From assembly GCA_034927685.1 (NCBI GenBank), contig JAYFPO010000024.1, forward strand, positions 62,001-126,000: a stretch of DNA of 64,000 bases, given 5' to 3'. The DNA comes from RGIG3159 sp034927685 (GTDB lineage Bacteria; Bacillota; Clostridia; Oscillospirales; Oscillospiraceae). Made by a program: the position numbers and the translations under genes. The notes under the pieces were generated by a model. It saw nothing but the letters and a program-made list of their open reading frames with translations. It had not been told where the DNA came from and did not search any database. This document shows positions 34,233 through 43,277 of the stretch, in pieces (the stretch's first letter is position 1; each line of letters starts with the position of its first letter).

Positions 34233-35276
34233 ATGAAAAAGGTACTGGCTCTGGTTCTCGCGCTGGTCATCGCATTGTCCCTGGCCGCATGCGGCAGCAG
34301 CACCGCGGCGAACGCGACAACTGCAGCTGCCACGACAGCTGCCGCTGCTACGACGGCTGCCGGATCCACGACGGCTGCCGCTGCCACGACGGCTGCAGCT
34401 TCCGGCGAGACCGTCAAGGCGGTCTTCTGCTCCGCAATGAACAATGAATCCCAGGCGTTTGCCTACAAAATGTTCCAAAAACACATGAGCGAGTATAACA
34501 TCCAGGTTGACGTTCTGGACGATCAGGGCGATGCTGCAAAGCAGGCCGAGAACGTCGCGCAGGCCGTGTCCAAGGGCTATCAATGGATTATCGTCAATCC
34601 GACCGACGCTGCCGGAATTGTCACCGCGCTGAAGTCTGCCAAGGAAGCCAACCCCGATGTCATCATCTCCACCTTCTCCGCAGACGTTCCCGACGAGTCC
34701 GAGCAGTATCGTGACTTTTTCGTCGGCATCAACGATACCGATGCAGGCAAGGTTGCGGCGCAGGCATTTATCGAGAAGTACCCTGACGGCTGCACGCTGG
34801 TTGAAGTCGGCGGTCAGGCTGGTCACAATGCGCAAATTCTTCGTCACGACGGCTTCATGGAGGTCATGAAGGACCACCCTGAATTCAAGATCCTTGAAAC
34901 CCAGAACACCGAACATTGGGCAACCGACGAGGCACAGTCTATTATGGAAGACTTTGTCACGAAGTACGGCGATCAGATTCAGGCGGTTTTCTGCCACTGG
35001 GATAACGGCGCAACCGGATGCATCTCTGCCCTGCAGGCTGCGGGTATGGACGATGTGATGATCGTGGGCGTCGATGGCTGCAAGGCTGGTTTTGATCAGG
35101 TCAACGCCGGCACGCAGTACGCCACCATCATGAACAACTTTGAATCCGACTGCACTACGTCCATGGAGCTTGCGCTCAAGGTCATGGCCGGTCAGAAGGT
35201 CGATTCCGACAACTACATCAAGATGGATGTCGTCACGAAGGACAACATCAGCAGCTTCACAATGCCCGAGTGGTAA
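34233..35276 (+). CDS. sugar ABC transporter substrate-binding lipoprotein
   Basis: A 347-aa periplasmic-binding-protein-like lipoprotein (RbsB/peripla_BP_4 class). The signal peptide ends in the lipobox LAAC (lipidated C20). Residues about 26-56 are a Thr/Ala repeat linker (units such as TTAAA) tethering it to the membrane. The binding domain has the family's VSKGYQWIIVNPTDAAG and AVFCHWDNGATGCISAL segments. Strong SD GAGGAGG. It supplies the ATPase and two permeases encoded next. The ligand is not readable from sequence; context suggests a hexose-like or anhydro-sugar. Confidence 0.93.
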   Translation: MKKVLALVLALVIALSLAACGSSTAANATTAAATTAAAATTAAGSTTAAAATTAAASGETVKAVFCSAMNNESQAFAYKMFQKHMSEYNIQVDVLDDQGDAAKQAENVAQAVSKGYQWIIVNPTDAAGIVTALKSAKEANPDVIISTFSADVPDESEQYRDFFVGINDTDAGKVAAQAFIEKYPDGCTLVEVGGQAGHNAQILRHDGFMEVMKDHPEFKILETQNTEHWATDEAQSIMEDFVTKYGDQIQAVFCHWDNGATGCISALQAAGMDDVMIVGVDGCKAGFDQVNAGTQYATIMNNFESDCTTSMELALKVMAGQKVDSDNYIKMDVVTKDNISSFTMPEW

Positions 35277-35298
35277 CTCGCCAAACCAGGGCTCGCTT

Positions 35299-35343
35299 CG
35301 CGAAAGAGCGGGGCGGGCCCTGCCTGCTGCCCGTTCTTTCGCG
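35299..35343 (+). promoter_or_regulatory. intercistronic hairpin after binding-protein gene
   Basis: Long stem (35299-35313 with 35330-35343, mostly paired; CGCGAAAGA against TCTTTCGCG) in the 172-base gap before the ATPase gene, with no T-tract. Such structures commonly raise binding-protein levels over the membrane subunits by mRNA stabilisation or partial termination. Confidence 0.6.
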
Positions 35344-35448
35344 CGAACGGCGGATTTTGAGGGGACCGTCCCCCGGACGGGGCGGTTCGCTCAAAGCCCG
35401 CCGGTCTGCCGCGCAGATGCAATAATCAGTGAGCAAGGAGGAAGCCGC

Positions 35449-36936
35449 ATGGCTGTAATACAGGATGATCCCATCCTTACCATGTCCCATGTCAACAAAT
35501 CCTTTCCCGGCGTCCGGGCGCTGGACGACGTCTCCATCACCATTCGCAAAGGTGAGGTGCACGGCATCGTCGGCGAGAACGGTGCCGGAAAGTCCACGCT
35601 GATGAAAATTCTCTCCGGCGTCTATACCAAGGACGGCGGTACGGTTGTGTTCGACGGTGAGGAAATTGAGCACACCACGCCCGTGGAGTCCCTAAAACGC
35701 GGCATGAGCATCATCTATCAGGAGTTCAACCTCGTCGAGACGATGAGTGTCGGCGAAAACGTCTTTATGGGCAGATTTCGCGGGGCAGGCGGAATGCGCG
35801 GCACGCACAAGAAGGCCCAGGAACTTCTGGACAGCATCGGCAGCCGCATCAACAGCCGCACGCCGGTCAAAAATCTTTCCACCTCGGAAAAGCAGATGGT
35901 CGAAATCGCCAAGGCTCTCTCGTTCCAATCGAAGCTGATTATCATGGACGAGCCCTCCAGTTCTCTGACCGTGGATGAACTGAAAACGCTCTTTGCGCTC
36001 GTGAAAAAGCTGGTTGACGGCGGAATTTCCGTGATCTATATCAGCCATAAGCTCGATGAAATCTTTGAGCTTTGCAATACCGTCACAATCATGCGCGACG
36101 GCCATGTGATCGACTCCAAGCCCGTCTGCGAGATGACGCGGGCAGAGATGATTACAAAAATGGTCGGCCGTGAAATTGCCAACGAATATCCGCCGCGGCC
36201 CCGCTGCGTTGGCGAGACGCTGCTCTCCGTGTCGGAGCTCAATTCCCGCAAGCTGCATGACGTGTCCTTCGAGCTGAAAAAAGGCGAAATTCTCGGTTTG
36301 GTCGGACTCGTAGGCGCCGGCCGGACGGAAATCGTCAGGGCTCTCTTCGGTGCAGACCGCGTGCGCTCGATTCGCATGACCATGGAGGGAAAGGACATCT
36401 CCATTGCAAGCCCACTGGACGCAATCCGGCTCGGGGTGGGCCTCGTGCCGGAGGACCGCAAGCTGCAGGGACTGGTGCTGCCTTTTTCCGTCTCATCCAA
36501 TATCAGCATGGCCATGCTGGGCGATATTTCCCGCGGCGCGCTTCGCATCGTGGACCGGGAGAAGGAAAAGGAAGCCGCCGCGCGGGAGATCGACGAGCTG
36601 CTCATTAAAACGCCGGCGCCTGAGACAAAAGTCGTCTCTCTTTCCGGCGGCAATCAGCAAAAGTGCATTCTGGGCCGCTGGCTGGAAATGCACCCGAAAA
36701 TTTTGATCCTCGACGAGCCGACGCGCGGCATTGACGTCGGCGCAAAATACGAAATTTATCTTTTGATGAAAAAGATCGTCGAGGCGGGCGGTTCCATTAT
36801 TCTGATCTCTTCCGAGCTTCCCGAGGTTCTGAATATGAGCAATCGCGTTCTTGCGGTATGCGACGGCCGGATTGCCGGCGAATTCGATCCTGAGACGACC
36901 CCGGTGGACGTCATCATGGACAAGGTTCTGGGATAA
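35449..36936 (+). CDS. sugar ABC transporter ATPase (RbsA/MglA type)
   Basis: A 495-aa protein with two fused nucleotide-binding domains. Domain 1: Walker A GENGAGKST, signature LSTSEKQM, Walker B IIMDEPSSSL. Domain 2: degenerate Walker A GLVGAGRTE, intact signature LSGGNQQ and Walker B LILDEPTRGID. The asymmetry is normal for RbsA/MglA. It powers import by the two permeases downstream. ATG 35449 has AAGGAGG; the longer frame upstream overlaps the binding-protein gene and is rejected. Confidence 0.95.
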   Translation: MAVIQDDPILTMSHVNKSFPGVRALDDVSITIRKGEVHGIVGENGAGKSTLMKILSGVYTKDGGTVVFDGEEIEHTTPVESLKRGMSIIYQEFNLVETMSVGENVFMGRFRGAGGMRGTHKKAQELLDSIGSRINSRTPVKNLSTSEKQMVEIAKALSFQSKLIIMDEPSSSLTVDELKTLFALVKKLVDGGISVIYISHKLDEIFELCNTVTIMRDGHVIDSKPVCEMTRAEMITKMVGREIANEYPPRPRCVGETLLSVSELNSRKLHDVSFELKKGEILGLVGLVGAGRTEIVRALFGADRVRSIRMTMEGKDISIASPLDAIRLGVGLVPEDRKLQGLVLPFSVSSNISMAMLGDISRGALRIVDREKEKEAAAREIDELLIKTPAPETKVVSLSGGNQQKCILGRWLEMHPKILILDEPTRGIDVGAKYEIYLLMKKIVEAGGSIILISSELPEVLNMSNRVLAVCDGRIAGEFDPETTPVDVIMDKVLG

Positions 36937-36949
36937 GGAGGAATCAGAT

Positions 36950-37939
36950 ATGCGGCTTCGTGAACAAGCGGTGTCTCGGAAGGGCGCCGGATATTTTCTG
37001 CTGGACCACATGCTGATTGTCATTCTGGTCCTGCTGGCTGTGGTGACGGCGATCGTCGAGCCCACGTTCCTTTCCATCGGCAATCTTACGGCGATCATGC
37101 GCCAGTTCGGCGCGCTCTCCTTTATGGCACTCGGCCTGACCTTTGCGATCATCTCCGGGTTCATCGATCTTTCGATTCCCGGCGTCATCAATATCGCGGC
37201 GGTTATGGCGATCTATCTTATCAATCCCCTCGGCCAGTGGGGGGCGCTGCTGACAACGTTGGCCTTTGGCCTTCTGGTAGGACTCCTGAACGGCTTCCTC
37301 ATTACGAAGTCCGGCGGCACAACCCAGGCAGAGGGCCTCTTCATCACCTTCGGAATGTCGCAGGTCTGGTCGGCAGCCGCTATGCTGCTGAGCGGTGGCA
37401 GCACCCAACAGCTTCGCTGGTGTACCAGGGATTATTCGCTGTTTACCTTCCTCGGCAGTTATAAAATCGTCTTTGTGCCCATCGCCATTGTGATCTTTGT
37501 CATTGCGCTGCTGATTCTGAACTTTGTGCAGAAAAAAACCTATGCCGGCCGCTGCATGAGCCTGGTCGGCGGCAATAAGACGGCCGCCCGTCTCTCCGGC
37601 GTGGAGGTTAACCGGTCAATTCTTCGGACCTTTATGATCGGCGGCCTTATGACCGTCGTCGGTGCGATCATGCTGATGAGCCGCGTCACCACCGCATCCC
37701 CGACTGTCGGCCTCGGCTATGACAACAATGCAATTCTCTCTGTTGTGGTCGGCGGTACCTCGCTGGCCGGCGGCAGCGGCAGCGTGTTTGGCACCATGCT
37801 TGGCGTGCTGCTCGTGACGCTGCTGGCCAACTGCATGAATTTGCTTGGCGTATCCTCGCATTTGCAGTATGTCATGAACGGCGCGGTACTGATCTTCGCA
37901 ATCTGGGCCGACAGCAGAAAAAACAGAATGGTGAAATAA
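36950..37939 (+). CDS. sugar ABC transporter permease (RbsC type) 1
   Basis: A 329-aa polytopic protein of the BPD_transp_2 (RbsC) family. It has about ten hydrophobic helices, the ISGFIDLSIPGVINIAA motif (usual GGIDLSVG) and the late VVGGTSLAGGSGSVFGT motif typical of the family. SD AAGGAGG overlaps the ATPase stop. Two distinct permease genes, rather than one, suggest a heterodimeric channel. Confidence 0.92.
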   Translation: MRLREQAVSRKGAGYFLLDHMLIVILVLLAVVTAIVEPTFLSIGNLTAIMRQFGALSFMALGLTFAIISGFIDLSIPGVINIAAVMAIYLINPLGQWGALLTTLAFGLLVGLLNGFLITKSGGTTQAEGLFITFGMSQVWSAAAMLLSGGSTQQLRWCTRDYSLFTFLGSYKIVFVPIAIVIFVIALLILNFVQKKTYAGRCMSLVGGNKTAARLSGVEVNRSILRTFMIGGLMTVVGAIMLMSRVTTASPTVGLGYDNNAILSVVVGGTSLAGGSGSVFGTMLGVLLVTLLANCMNLLGVSSHLQYVMNGAVLIFAIWADSRKNRMVK

Positions 37940-37951
37940 GGGGGTGCTGCA

Positions 37952-38953
37952 ATGAATCAGGGACATAAAAACAATCAGAGTGCTCTTTCCAGGGGCGGCA
38001 GCTTTCTCTATAGTCATAAGGCCATTGCTGCGATCGTCGTCCTCTATCTGGTGCTGTTCTTTTACAATCTCAGCGGCGATACCGGCTTTTTCAGCGGCTA
38101 TTCCCAAACGCTGATTCTTAAGAAAGCCACCGTCAATATCATCGTGGCCTGCGGTGTGACCTTTGCGGTCATGGTCCATTCCATCGACCTCTCCATCGGC
38201 GGCACGCTGGCCCTTTCCGGCGTTCTCGTCATCACCTTTATGAAGTATATGCCGCCGCTCCCTGCCATCCTGCTGACATTGCTGATCGGCGCGGTGATCG
38301 GTGCAATCAATGGCTTCCTGATTGTTCATCAGAAGCTCGAGGGCTTTATCACGACCCTCGGCATGGGCATCCTTCTGAAGGGCGTCGCCCTGCAGATCAC
38401 CAACGCCCATCCGATCTCCGCGGACCTTTCGTTTAACGCACTGGCGGATGGCTATCAAATGGTGTTCAACTTGGTGAAGATCCCGAACATGGTGGTCATC
38501 ATGGTCCTGGTGGTGCTGTGCTTCAGCCTGATTCTGCGCTATACTCAGTTTGGCCGGAACATCTATGCCATCGGCGGCGACTATGCCGTGGCAAAATACT
38601 CCGGGATCCCGGTTGTACGGCAAAAGTGGCTGGCATTTGTGCTCTCTGCCCTGCTGACAACGCTGGCTGGCATTGTGAACTCTTCCCATCTCGGCGCGGG
38701 CAACGCCAATTACGGTGATATGACCGCCATGATTGTCAACTGCGCGGTTGTGGTCGGCGGCACTTCCATGGCGGGCGGCCTCGGCGGCATCTGGCAAAGC
38801 GCCATTGGCGTCCTGTTCTTCGCGGTGCTGGAGTTTTCCCTCAATACGGTGGCTTCCAACGCCTATGTGATCCAGCTGATCCAAGGGTTCGTCATTGTGG
38901 CGATCCTCTTCCTCGACAGCTACGACAACAAGCGTCGACGCGAACGCGTATAA
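37952..38953 (+). CDS. sugar ABC transporter permease (RbsC type) 2
   Basis: A 333-aa second RbsC-type permease. It has SIDLSIGGTLALSG (a better match to the family GGIDLSVG motif than permease 1) and VVGGTSMAGGLGGIWQ. It starts 12 bases after permease 1 with GGGGTG upstream and closes the operon. Together with the binding protein and ATPase it completes the importer. Confidence 0.92.
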   Translation: MNQGHKNNQSALSRGGSFLYSHKAIAAIVVLYLVLFFYNLSGDTGFFSGYSQTLILKKATVNIIVACGVTFAVMVHSIDLSIGGTLALSGVLVITFMKYMPPLPAILLTLLIGAVIGAINGFLIVHQKLEGFITTLGMGILLKGVALQITNAHPISADLSFNALADGYQMVFNLVKIPNMVVIMVLVVLCFSLILRYTQFGRNIYAIGGDYAVAKYSGIPVVRQKWLAFVLSALLTTLAGIVNSSHLGAGNANYGDMTAMIVNCAVVVGGTSMAGGLGGIWQSAIGVLFFAVLEFSLNTVASNAYVIQLIQGFVIVAILFLDSYDNKRRRERV

Positions 38954-38960
38954 TTTGAGA

Positions 38961-38996
38961 AAGCGTCCGGCCACGGGAAACCGTGGCCGGGCGCTT
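38961..38996 (+). terminator. hairpin at the end of the ABC operon
   Basis: 16-base stem with one wobble pair (38961-38976 with 38981-38996), loop GAAA. No T-run follows, so it may act with the next hairpin. Confidence 0.6.
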
Positions 38997-39003
38997 CTGC
39001 AGC

Positions 39004-39031
39004 AAAAAAGGGAGCGCCGTGCGGCGCTCCC
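39004..39031 (-). terminator. terminator of the ROK-GRE-DeoR operon
   Basis: Minus strand: GGGAGCGCCG pairs with CGGCGCTCCC (39010-39031) and is followed by TTTTTT. It lies 6 bases after the DeoR stop. Confidence 0.88.
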
Positions 39032-39037
39032 AAGGCT

Positions 39038-39781
39038 TTATACCAAAACGATCTGTACGCCGCGGGCTTCGAGGTCACTGCGGCAGTTATCGGGGACGGC
39101 GTCGGTCACGACCGTCGAAACCTCCTCGGCCCGCATCAGCGAGACAACGCCCTTCCGATTGAATTTGGAGGAATCCGTCAGTACAATGCGCCGCTCCGCA
39201 CTTTCCGCCATGGCGCGGACCGCCTCGGCCCGCTGTAGGTCCACGTTTGAAAAGCCTTGGCTGAGGTCGTAGCCGTCGGTGCCGAGAAAGAACTTCTCCA
39301 CGGAAAATTCCCGTGCGCACATTTTTACCAGCGGCCCGGTCACCACCTGGGCGTCGTTGTCGTAAGAGCCACCGAACAGCGTGACCCGGGCGCCGGGAAT
39401 CCTTCGCACGATGCTCGCAATAAAGGCGGAATTTGTCAAAATAATCACATCGCGCTTCGTCTCCACCAGTTCCTGCGCCAGCATGGCGCAGGTGGAGCCG
39501 GACTCAATCATCACGACCTCGCCGCTCTTCACCATGGCGGCGGCCCCCCTGGCAATGCGGCGCTTGATCTCGTAATCAGAGGCCATGCGGTAGCGGATAT
39601 CGTTGGGTGACACGCGCACGGCACAGCCGTGCTGCCGCGTCAAGAGCCCCTGTTTTTCCAGATCGTCCAGGTCCTTGCGGATGGTCACGGCGGAGACGTC
39701 CAGTTCCTGCGCAAGCCGCGTGACCTCGATGGTCCCTTGCTCGCTCAGCAGTTCGATGATTTTCAGACTGCGTTCATTCAT
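39038..39781 (-). CDS. DeoR/GlpR family sugar-operon regulator
   Basis: A 247-aa DeoR protein. The N-terminal winged helix is at about 5-55 (VTRLAQELDVSAVTIRKDLDDLE, family signature), and a C-terminal DeoRC sensor domain carries GSTCAMLA and TDGYDLSQGFSN. DeoRC domains usually bind phosphorylated sugars and release DNA. It is the last gene of the kinase-GRE operon, 2 bases after the GRE stop. The likely operator is the GAATGAAA motif found at both island promoters. Confidence 0.92.
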   Translation of the reverse strand: MNERSLKIIELLSEQGTIEVTRLAQELDVSAVTIRKDLDDLEKQGLLTRQHGCAVRVSPNDIRYRMASDYEIKRRIARGAAAMVKSGEVVMIESGSTCAMLAQELVETKRDVIILTNSAFIASIVRRIPGARVTLFGGSYDNDAQVVTGPLVKMCAREFSVEKFFLGTDGYDLSQGFSNVDLQRAEAVRAMAESAERRIVLTDSSKFNRKGVVSLMRAEEVSTVVTDAVPDNCRSDLEARGVQIVLV

Positions 39782-39783
39782 GG

Positions 39784-42177
39784 TTACAACACCTGCTCCG
39801 TTCTGGCAATAATATCGTCCTGCGTCTGGCGGGAGAGAACGTTGAAAAAAGCGGAGTATCCGGCTACTCGCACGATCAGGTCGCGGTGGTTTTCCGGGTG
39901 GACCTGGGCGTCCAGCAGCGTTTCGCGGGAGACCACGTTATACTGCACATGGAAGCCGTGCAGTGTGTTGAAGAAGGTCCGCAGCAGGAGCATCAGCTTT
40001 TCCCGGTCCCGTTCCTGTTCCAGCATGGCAGGCGCGACCTTCTGGTTCAGCAGCACGCCGCCGGTGATTTTATCGGTGGGCAGCTTGGCGACGGACTGGA
40101 ACACGGCGGTGGGACCGCAGACGTCGGCGGCGTGGGCAGGAGAGCAGCCCTCTGCCAGCGGTTCCCCTGCGCGGCGGCCGTCCGGTGTGGCACAGGTGCC
40201 CGCACCCTGGGGCACGTTTGCCGAGATCGATGAGGTGCCGGCATAATAGCAGCCGCCGATGGGGCCGCGGCCGAAACGGGTGTTTTTCATGCCCGCAAGC
40301 TCACTGATATAGCTATCATACCCTTTCACAACGAGGCTGTCAACGTAATCATCGTCGTTGCCGTACTTGGGGGCCGCCAGCAGAAGCTGCCGGATCCGCT
40401 CACCGGATTCGCCTTCAAAGTTGCTGCGCAGCGCGGCCCAGAGTTCCTCCCGCGTCATGCTGCGGTCTTCATAAACGCATTTTTTTATGGCGGCCAGCGA
40501 GTCGCCGAGGTTGGCGATGCCGACCTGCAGATCACTGATGAAGTCGTAGACCGCACCGCCCTCTTTGAGATGCTTGCCCCGGCCGATACAGTCTTCCGTC
40601 AGAGCGGAGCAGAGGATGTCCGGCACCTCCTGCTCCAGCACCAGATCGGCGCAGGCGTCAAGAATGACCGCTTCGCGGCAAAACCGCCGGATGAAGACAT
40701 CCCAGGCGTGCGCAACGTCCTCAAATCGCTCCATCTGCAAAAAGTGGCCGACGCCCGGGCAAACCCGTCTGCCGCTGTCCGGATCGACGCCGTCGTTGAG
40801 CGCGATCATCAGGGTCTTTGGGAAATTGAGGAAGCTCATGCCGGTGCAGCGGTAGCCCCACTTGCCCGGAACGGCGACCTCGACGCAGCCGATGGCGCTG
40901 TAATTGCGGGCATCCTCCAGGGCGACGCCCTTTTCCAGAAGGGAGGGAATGATGATTTCGTCGTTATTGAAAGCGGGCATGCCGAAGCCGCAGCGGATGA
41001 CCTCAATACATTCGGAGAAGAAGTCCTGCGGGAGATTGCGGTGGTAGCGAACGGTCAGGTTCGGCTGGGGCAGATGACAGCGTGCCACGGTACGGAGCAC
41101 CAGATAGCTCAGACCATTGACTGCGTCCTTCCCGTCCGGCGTCTGGCCGCCGATTGTGACGTTCTGATAGAGCGGACTGCCGGCGGAGAACCGGGTGTGG
41201 GACCAGGAGCGGATCTTATTGATCGTAAAGGTCTTGAGCCAGAGGTTCTCCAGCAGCTCACAGCCCTCTTCCTCGGTCATGCCGTTTTGGCGGCTCTTCT
41301 CATAGTAGGGGTAGCAGTATTGGTCCAGTCGGCCATAGGAGAGCGAATGGCCATTGGACTCGATTTGCAGAATGTCGTGCAGCAGCCAGAGGCTTTGCAG
41401 CGCCTCGTGAAAGGTTTCTGCGGGCTCCATGGGCACCTTGCGGAGAATCCGGGCCATTTCGCGCAGCTCGGCGGCCCGTGCAGGGGCGGCTGCTTCCGCC
41501 TCCTGCTCAGAAAGCGCGGCATAGCGGCCGGCGAAGGCCGCAACAGCGTCCAGCACGATCAGAATCGCCCGGTAAAAATAGCTTTTCTTCAGATCTTCAA
41601 ATTCTGTCAGCTCAAGCTTCGCCTGTGCCTCCAGCGTGCGGCGGCGAAAGCCGTTCAGACCTTCCCGCAGTACGCGGCCATAGTCGACGGCCAGATGGGC
41701 GTCACCGGAGGTAATGTTTCCCTCGGTCTTGATTATGCCGAGATCGTAGAACAGTCGCGCCTCCTCCGGAAATGCGGCGTATCCCTTATCCTGCAAGGTG
41801 CGGCCCTTCCAATGAGGATAGATGCTGCGGAGCGTTTCCTTGGTTTCTTCCGTGATCGCAAAGCGGTCGCCGTCGCGGCGTGCAAACTTGTCCAGCTCGT
41901 CCACGACCCAGTCCATTGCGTATTCGGGAAAAATCGGGGCGGCGCGGTCGGCGGAGGCCTGATTGCCGGCCAGCAGCCCCTCGTCCAGGTAGATGCTCAT
42001 GTGCCGCAGCACGTTGTCGAGCAACCAGGCCCGCCGCAGCACGACCTGGTCCATTTCATGGGCGCGGCAGGCTTCTGTCGTATAGACGGCGCGTTCGGTG
42101 CAGACGGACGGCTGCGTCTCCAGAAGCCGTTCCCGCATCGCTTCCGTCCGCGGATGAAGGGTTCCAAAATGATTCAT
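39784..42177 (-). CDS. YbiW-type glycyl radical enzyme
   Basis: A 797-aa glycyl radical enzyme. The thiyl cysteine is C431 in SAIGCVEVAVPGKW, with E433. The radical glycine is G773 in RVAGYSAFFNVL. GNQASADRAAPIFPEY, GKWGYRCTGMSF and YYAGTSSISANVPQGA closely resemble E. coli YbiW (810 aa), reported to open 1,5-anhydroglucitol-6-phosphate to 1-deoxyfructose-6-phosphate. The start overlaps the ROK kinase stop (ATGA), and AAAGGAG lies upstream. The neighbouring kinase would supply the 6-phosphate. Clade assignment is strong; substrate is inferred by relationship. Confidence 0.92.
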   Translation of the reverse strand: MNHFGTLHPRTEAMRERLLETQPSVCTERAVYTTEACRAHEMDQVVLRRAWLLDNVLRHMSIYLDEGLLAGNQASADRAAPIFPEYAMDWVVDELDKFARRDGDRFAITEETKETLRSIYPHWKGRTLQDKGYAAFPEEARLFYDLGIIKTEGNITSGDAHLAVDYGRVLREGLNGFRRRTLEAQAKLELTEFEDLKKSYFYRAILIVLDAVAAFAGRYAALSEQEAEAAAPARAAELREMARILRKVPMEPAETFHEALQSLWLLHDILQIESNGHSLSYGRLDQYCYPYYEKSRQNGMTEEEGCELLENLWLKTFTINKIRSWSHTRFSAGSPLYQNVTIGGQTPDGKDAVNGLSYLVLRTVARCHLPQPNLTVRYHRNLPQDFFSECIEVIRCGFGMPAFNNDEIIIPSLLEKGVALEDARNYSAIGCVEVAVPGKWGYRCTGMSFLNFPKTLMIALNDGVDPDSGRRVCPGVGHFLQMERFEDVAHAWDVFIRRFCREAVILDACADLVLEQEVPDILCSALTEDCIGRGKHLKEGGAVYDFISDLQVGIANLGDSLAAIKKCVYEDRSMTREELWAALRSNFEGESGERIRQLLLAAPKYGNDDDYVDSLVVKGYDSYISELAGMKNTRFGRGPIGGCYYAGTSSISANVPQGAGTCATPDGRRAGEPLAEGCSPAHAADVCGPTAVFQSVAKLPTDKITGGVLLNQKVAPAMLEQERDREKLMLLLRTFFNTLHGFHVQYNVVSRETLLDAQVHPENHRDLIVRVAGYSAFFNVLSRQTQDDIIARTEQVL

Positions 42178-43121
42178 CGTGATGACTCCTTTCCCAGCTC
42201 GGCGGCGCCGATGATGCCGACGTCCCGGTCCAGCTCCGCAAAGCGGAAGTCTACAGGGTAGTGCAGATGATCGTAGCGGTCAAATTCCGCCCGAATCTGA
42301 TCGAACAGCAGACTGCCGAAGGTGACAAGGCCGCCGCCGAATACAAACAAATTTATGTTCAGCATCTGATAGACGTTGAAGGCGCAAACCGCAAGCCAAT
42401 GAGCCATGGAGGAGAGCTCCGCCAGCGCTGTCTCGTCGCCTTCCCGACAGGCGCGGAGCAGGGCAGGGCCGTCAATTTCCCCGCAGTCGGAAAGCGAACT
42501 GACGGCGCCGGCGTCCAGCCTTGCGCGGATGCGCTGCCCAATATAGCCGCCGTTGGCCAGCGACATGGCGCAGCCGCGATTCCGGCAGCCGCAAAGCACG
42601 CCCTCGTCGGGCTGGAGCAGCATGTGGCCGCATTCGCCCGCCCAGCCGTAGCTGCCGCGAAACAGCTTCCCGTCCAGGATCAGACCGCTGCCGACGCCCG
42701 TGGAGACCGCCATATAGACCATATGTCGGCTGCCGCGACCCGCGCCGCGGCGGTATTCTGCGAGAGCTGCGGCATTGGAATCGTTGTCTAGAATCAGCGG
42801 AACGGACAGTCGGGCCGCCAGATAATCCCGCAGCGGAAAATCCCGGATGCCGGGGATGGCTGTCGTCTGCACCACAATCCCTTTTTCAAAATACAGATAA
42901 GACGGCATACAGATGCCGATATGGGCAATCTCGTCGAACCCGATGCCGTTTTCCCGCACAAAGGCCCGAAGCGCCGCAATCAGCGTATCACAGAAGCCGG
43001 CACCGTCCGCCTCCCGATCCGTTGGATATTGGCCGCGGGCCAGCAGGGCGCCAGCCTCGTCAAACAGGCCGTAGGCCACCTTGGTTCCGCCGGCGTCGAT
43101 GCCGATGATATAAGTTCCCAT
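42174..43121 (-). CDS. ROK family sugar kinase
   Basis: A 315-aa ROK protein with no DNA-binding domain, hence a kinase. It has the ATP-binding IGIDAGGTKVAYGL, catalytic DNDSNAAAL, the GECGHM zinc histidine and CGCRNRGC zinc cysteines (the usual following Glu is replaced by Ala-Met). It would phosphorylate the imported sugar at O6; in this setting 1,5-anhydroglucitol is a fair candidate. The ATG at 43121 has AAGGGGG upstream; the earlier start at 43178 lies inside the promoter and is rejected. First gene of the operon ROK-GRE-DeoR. Confidence 0.9.
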   Translation of the reverse strand: MGTYIIGIDAGGTKVAYGLFDEAGALLARGQYPTDREADGAGFCDTLIAALRAFVRENGIGFDEIAHIGICMPSYLYFEKGIVVQTTAIPGIRDFPLRDYLAARLSVPLILDNDSNAAALAEYRRGAGRGSRHMVYMAVSTGVGSGLILDGKLFRGSYGWAGECGHMLLQPDEGVLCGCRNRGCAMSLANGGYIGQRIRARLDAGAVSSLSDCGEIDGPALLRACREGDETALAELSSMAHWLAVCAFNVYQMLNINLFVFGGGLVTFGSLLFDQIRAEFDRYDHLHYPVDFRFAELDRDVGIIGAAELGKESSR

Positions 43122-43149
43122 TGCCGTGACCCCCTTCCGGTTTAGTATC

Positions 43150-43178
43150 ATTGTAGAAAAAGAAGTTACGTTTGTCAA
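43150..43178 (-). promoter_or_regulatory. sigma-A promoter of ROK-GRE-DeoR operon
   Basis: Minus-strand TTGACA (43173-43178) and TACAAT (43150-43155), spacer 17. Nearly ideal. Confidence 0.88.
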
Positions 43179-43186
43179 TCATTATT

Positions 43187-43205
43187 ATTTCATTCGAAAT
43201 GAAAT
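43187..43205. promoter_or_regulatory. probable DeoR operator palindrome
   Basis: Reads ATTTCATTCGAAATGAAAT, near-palindromic. The GAATGAAA half-site lies 9 bases before the ROK -35; at the ABC promoter the same half-site is 8 bases before the -35. It also lies about 40 bases upstream of the activase -10 (TATACT 43244-43249), so one site could control both directions. Confidence 0.65.
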
Positions 43206-43277
43206 TTGAAAGAAAATCGCTTTCAAAACAAAAAAATAAGTGATATACTGAGAGAAAACCGAGCGGGGAGGAAAACG

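Noticed and set aside
37616..38974. 452-codon minus frame over the permeases
   Set aside because: His/Asp-rich antisense shadow.
39784..42177. Pyruvate formate-lyase
   Set aside because: PFL has adjacent catalytic cysteines (Cys-Cys); both enzymes here have GCVE, the dehydratase/lyase form.
40570..42261. 563-codon plus frame
   Set aside because: Antisense to the YbiW-type gene; no domain.
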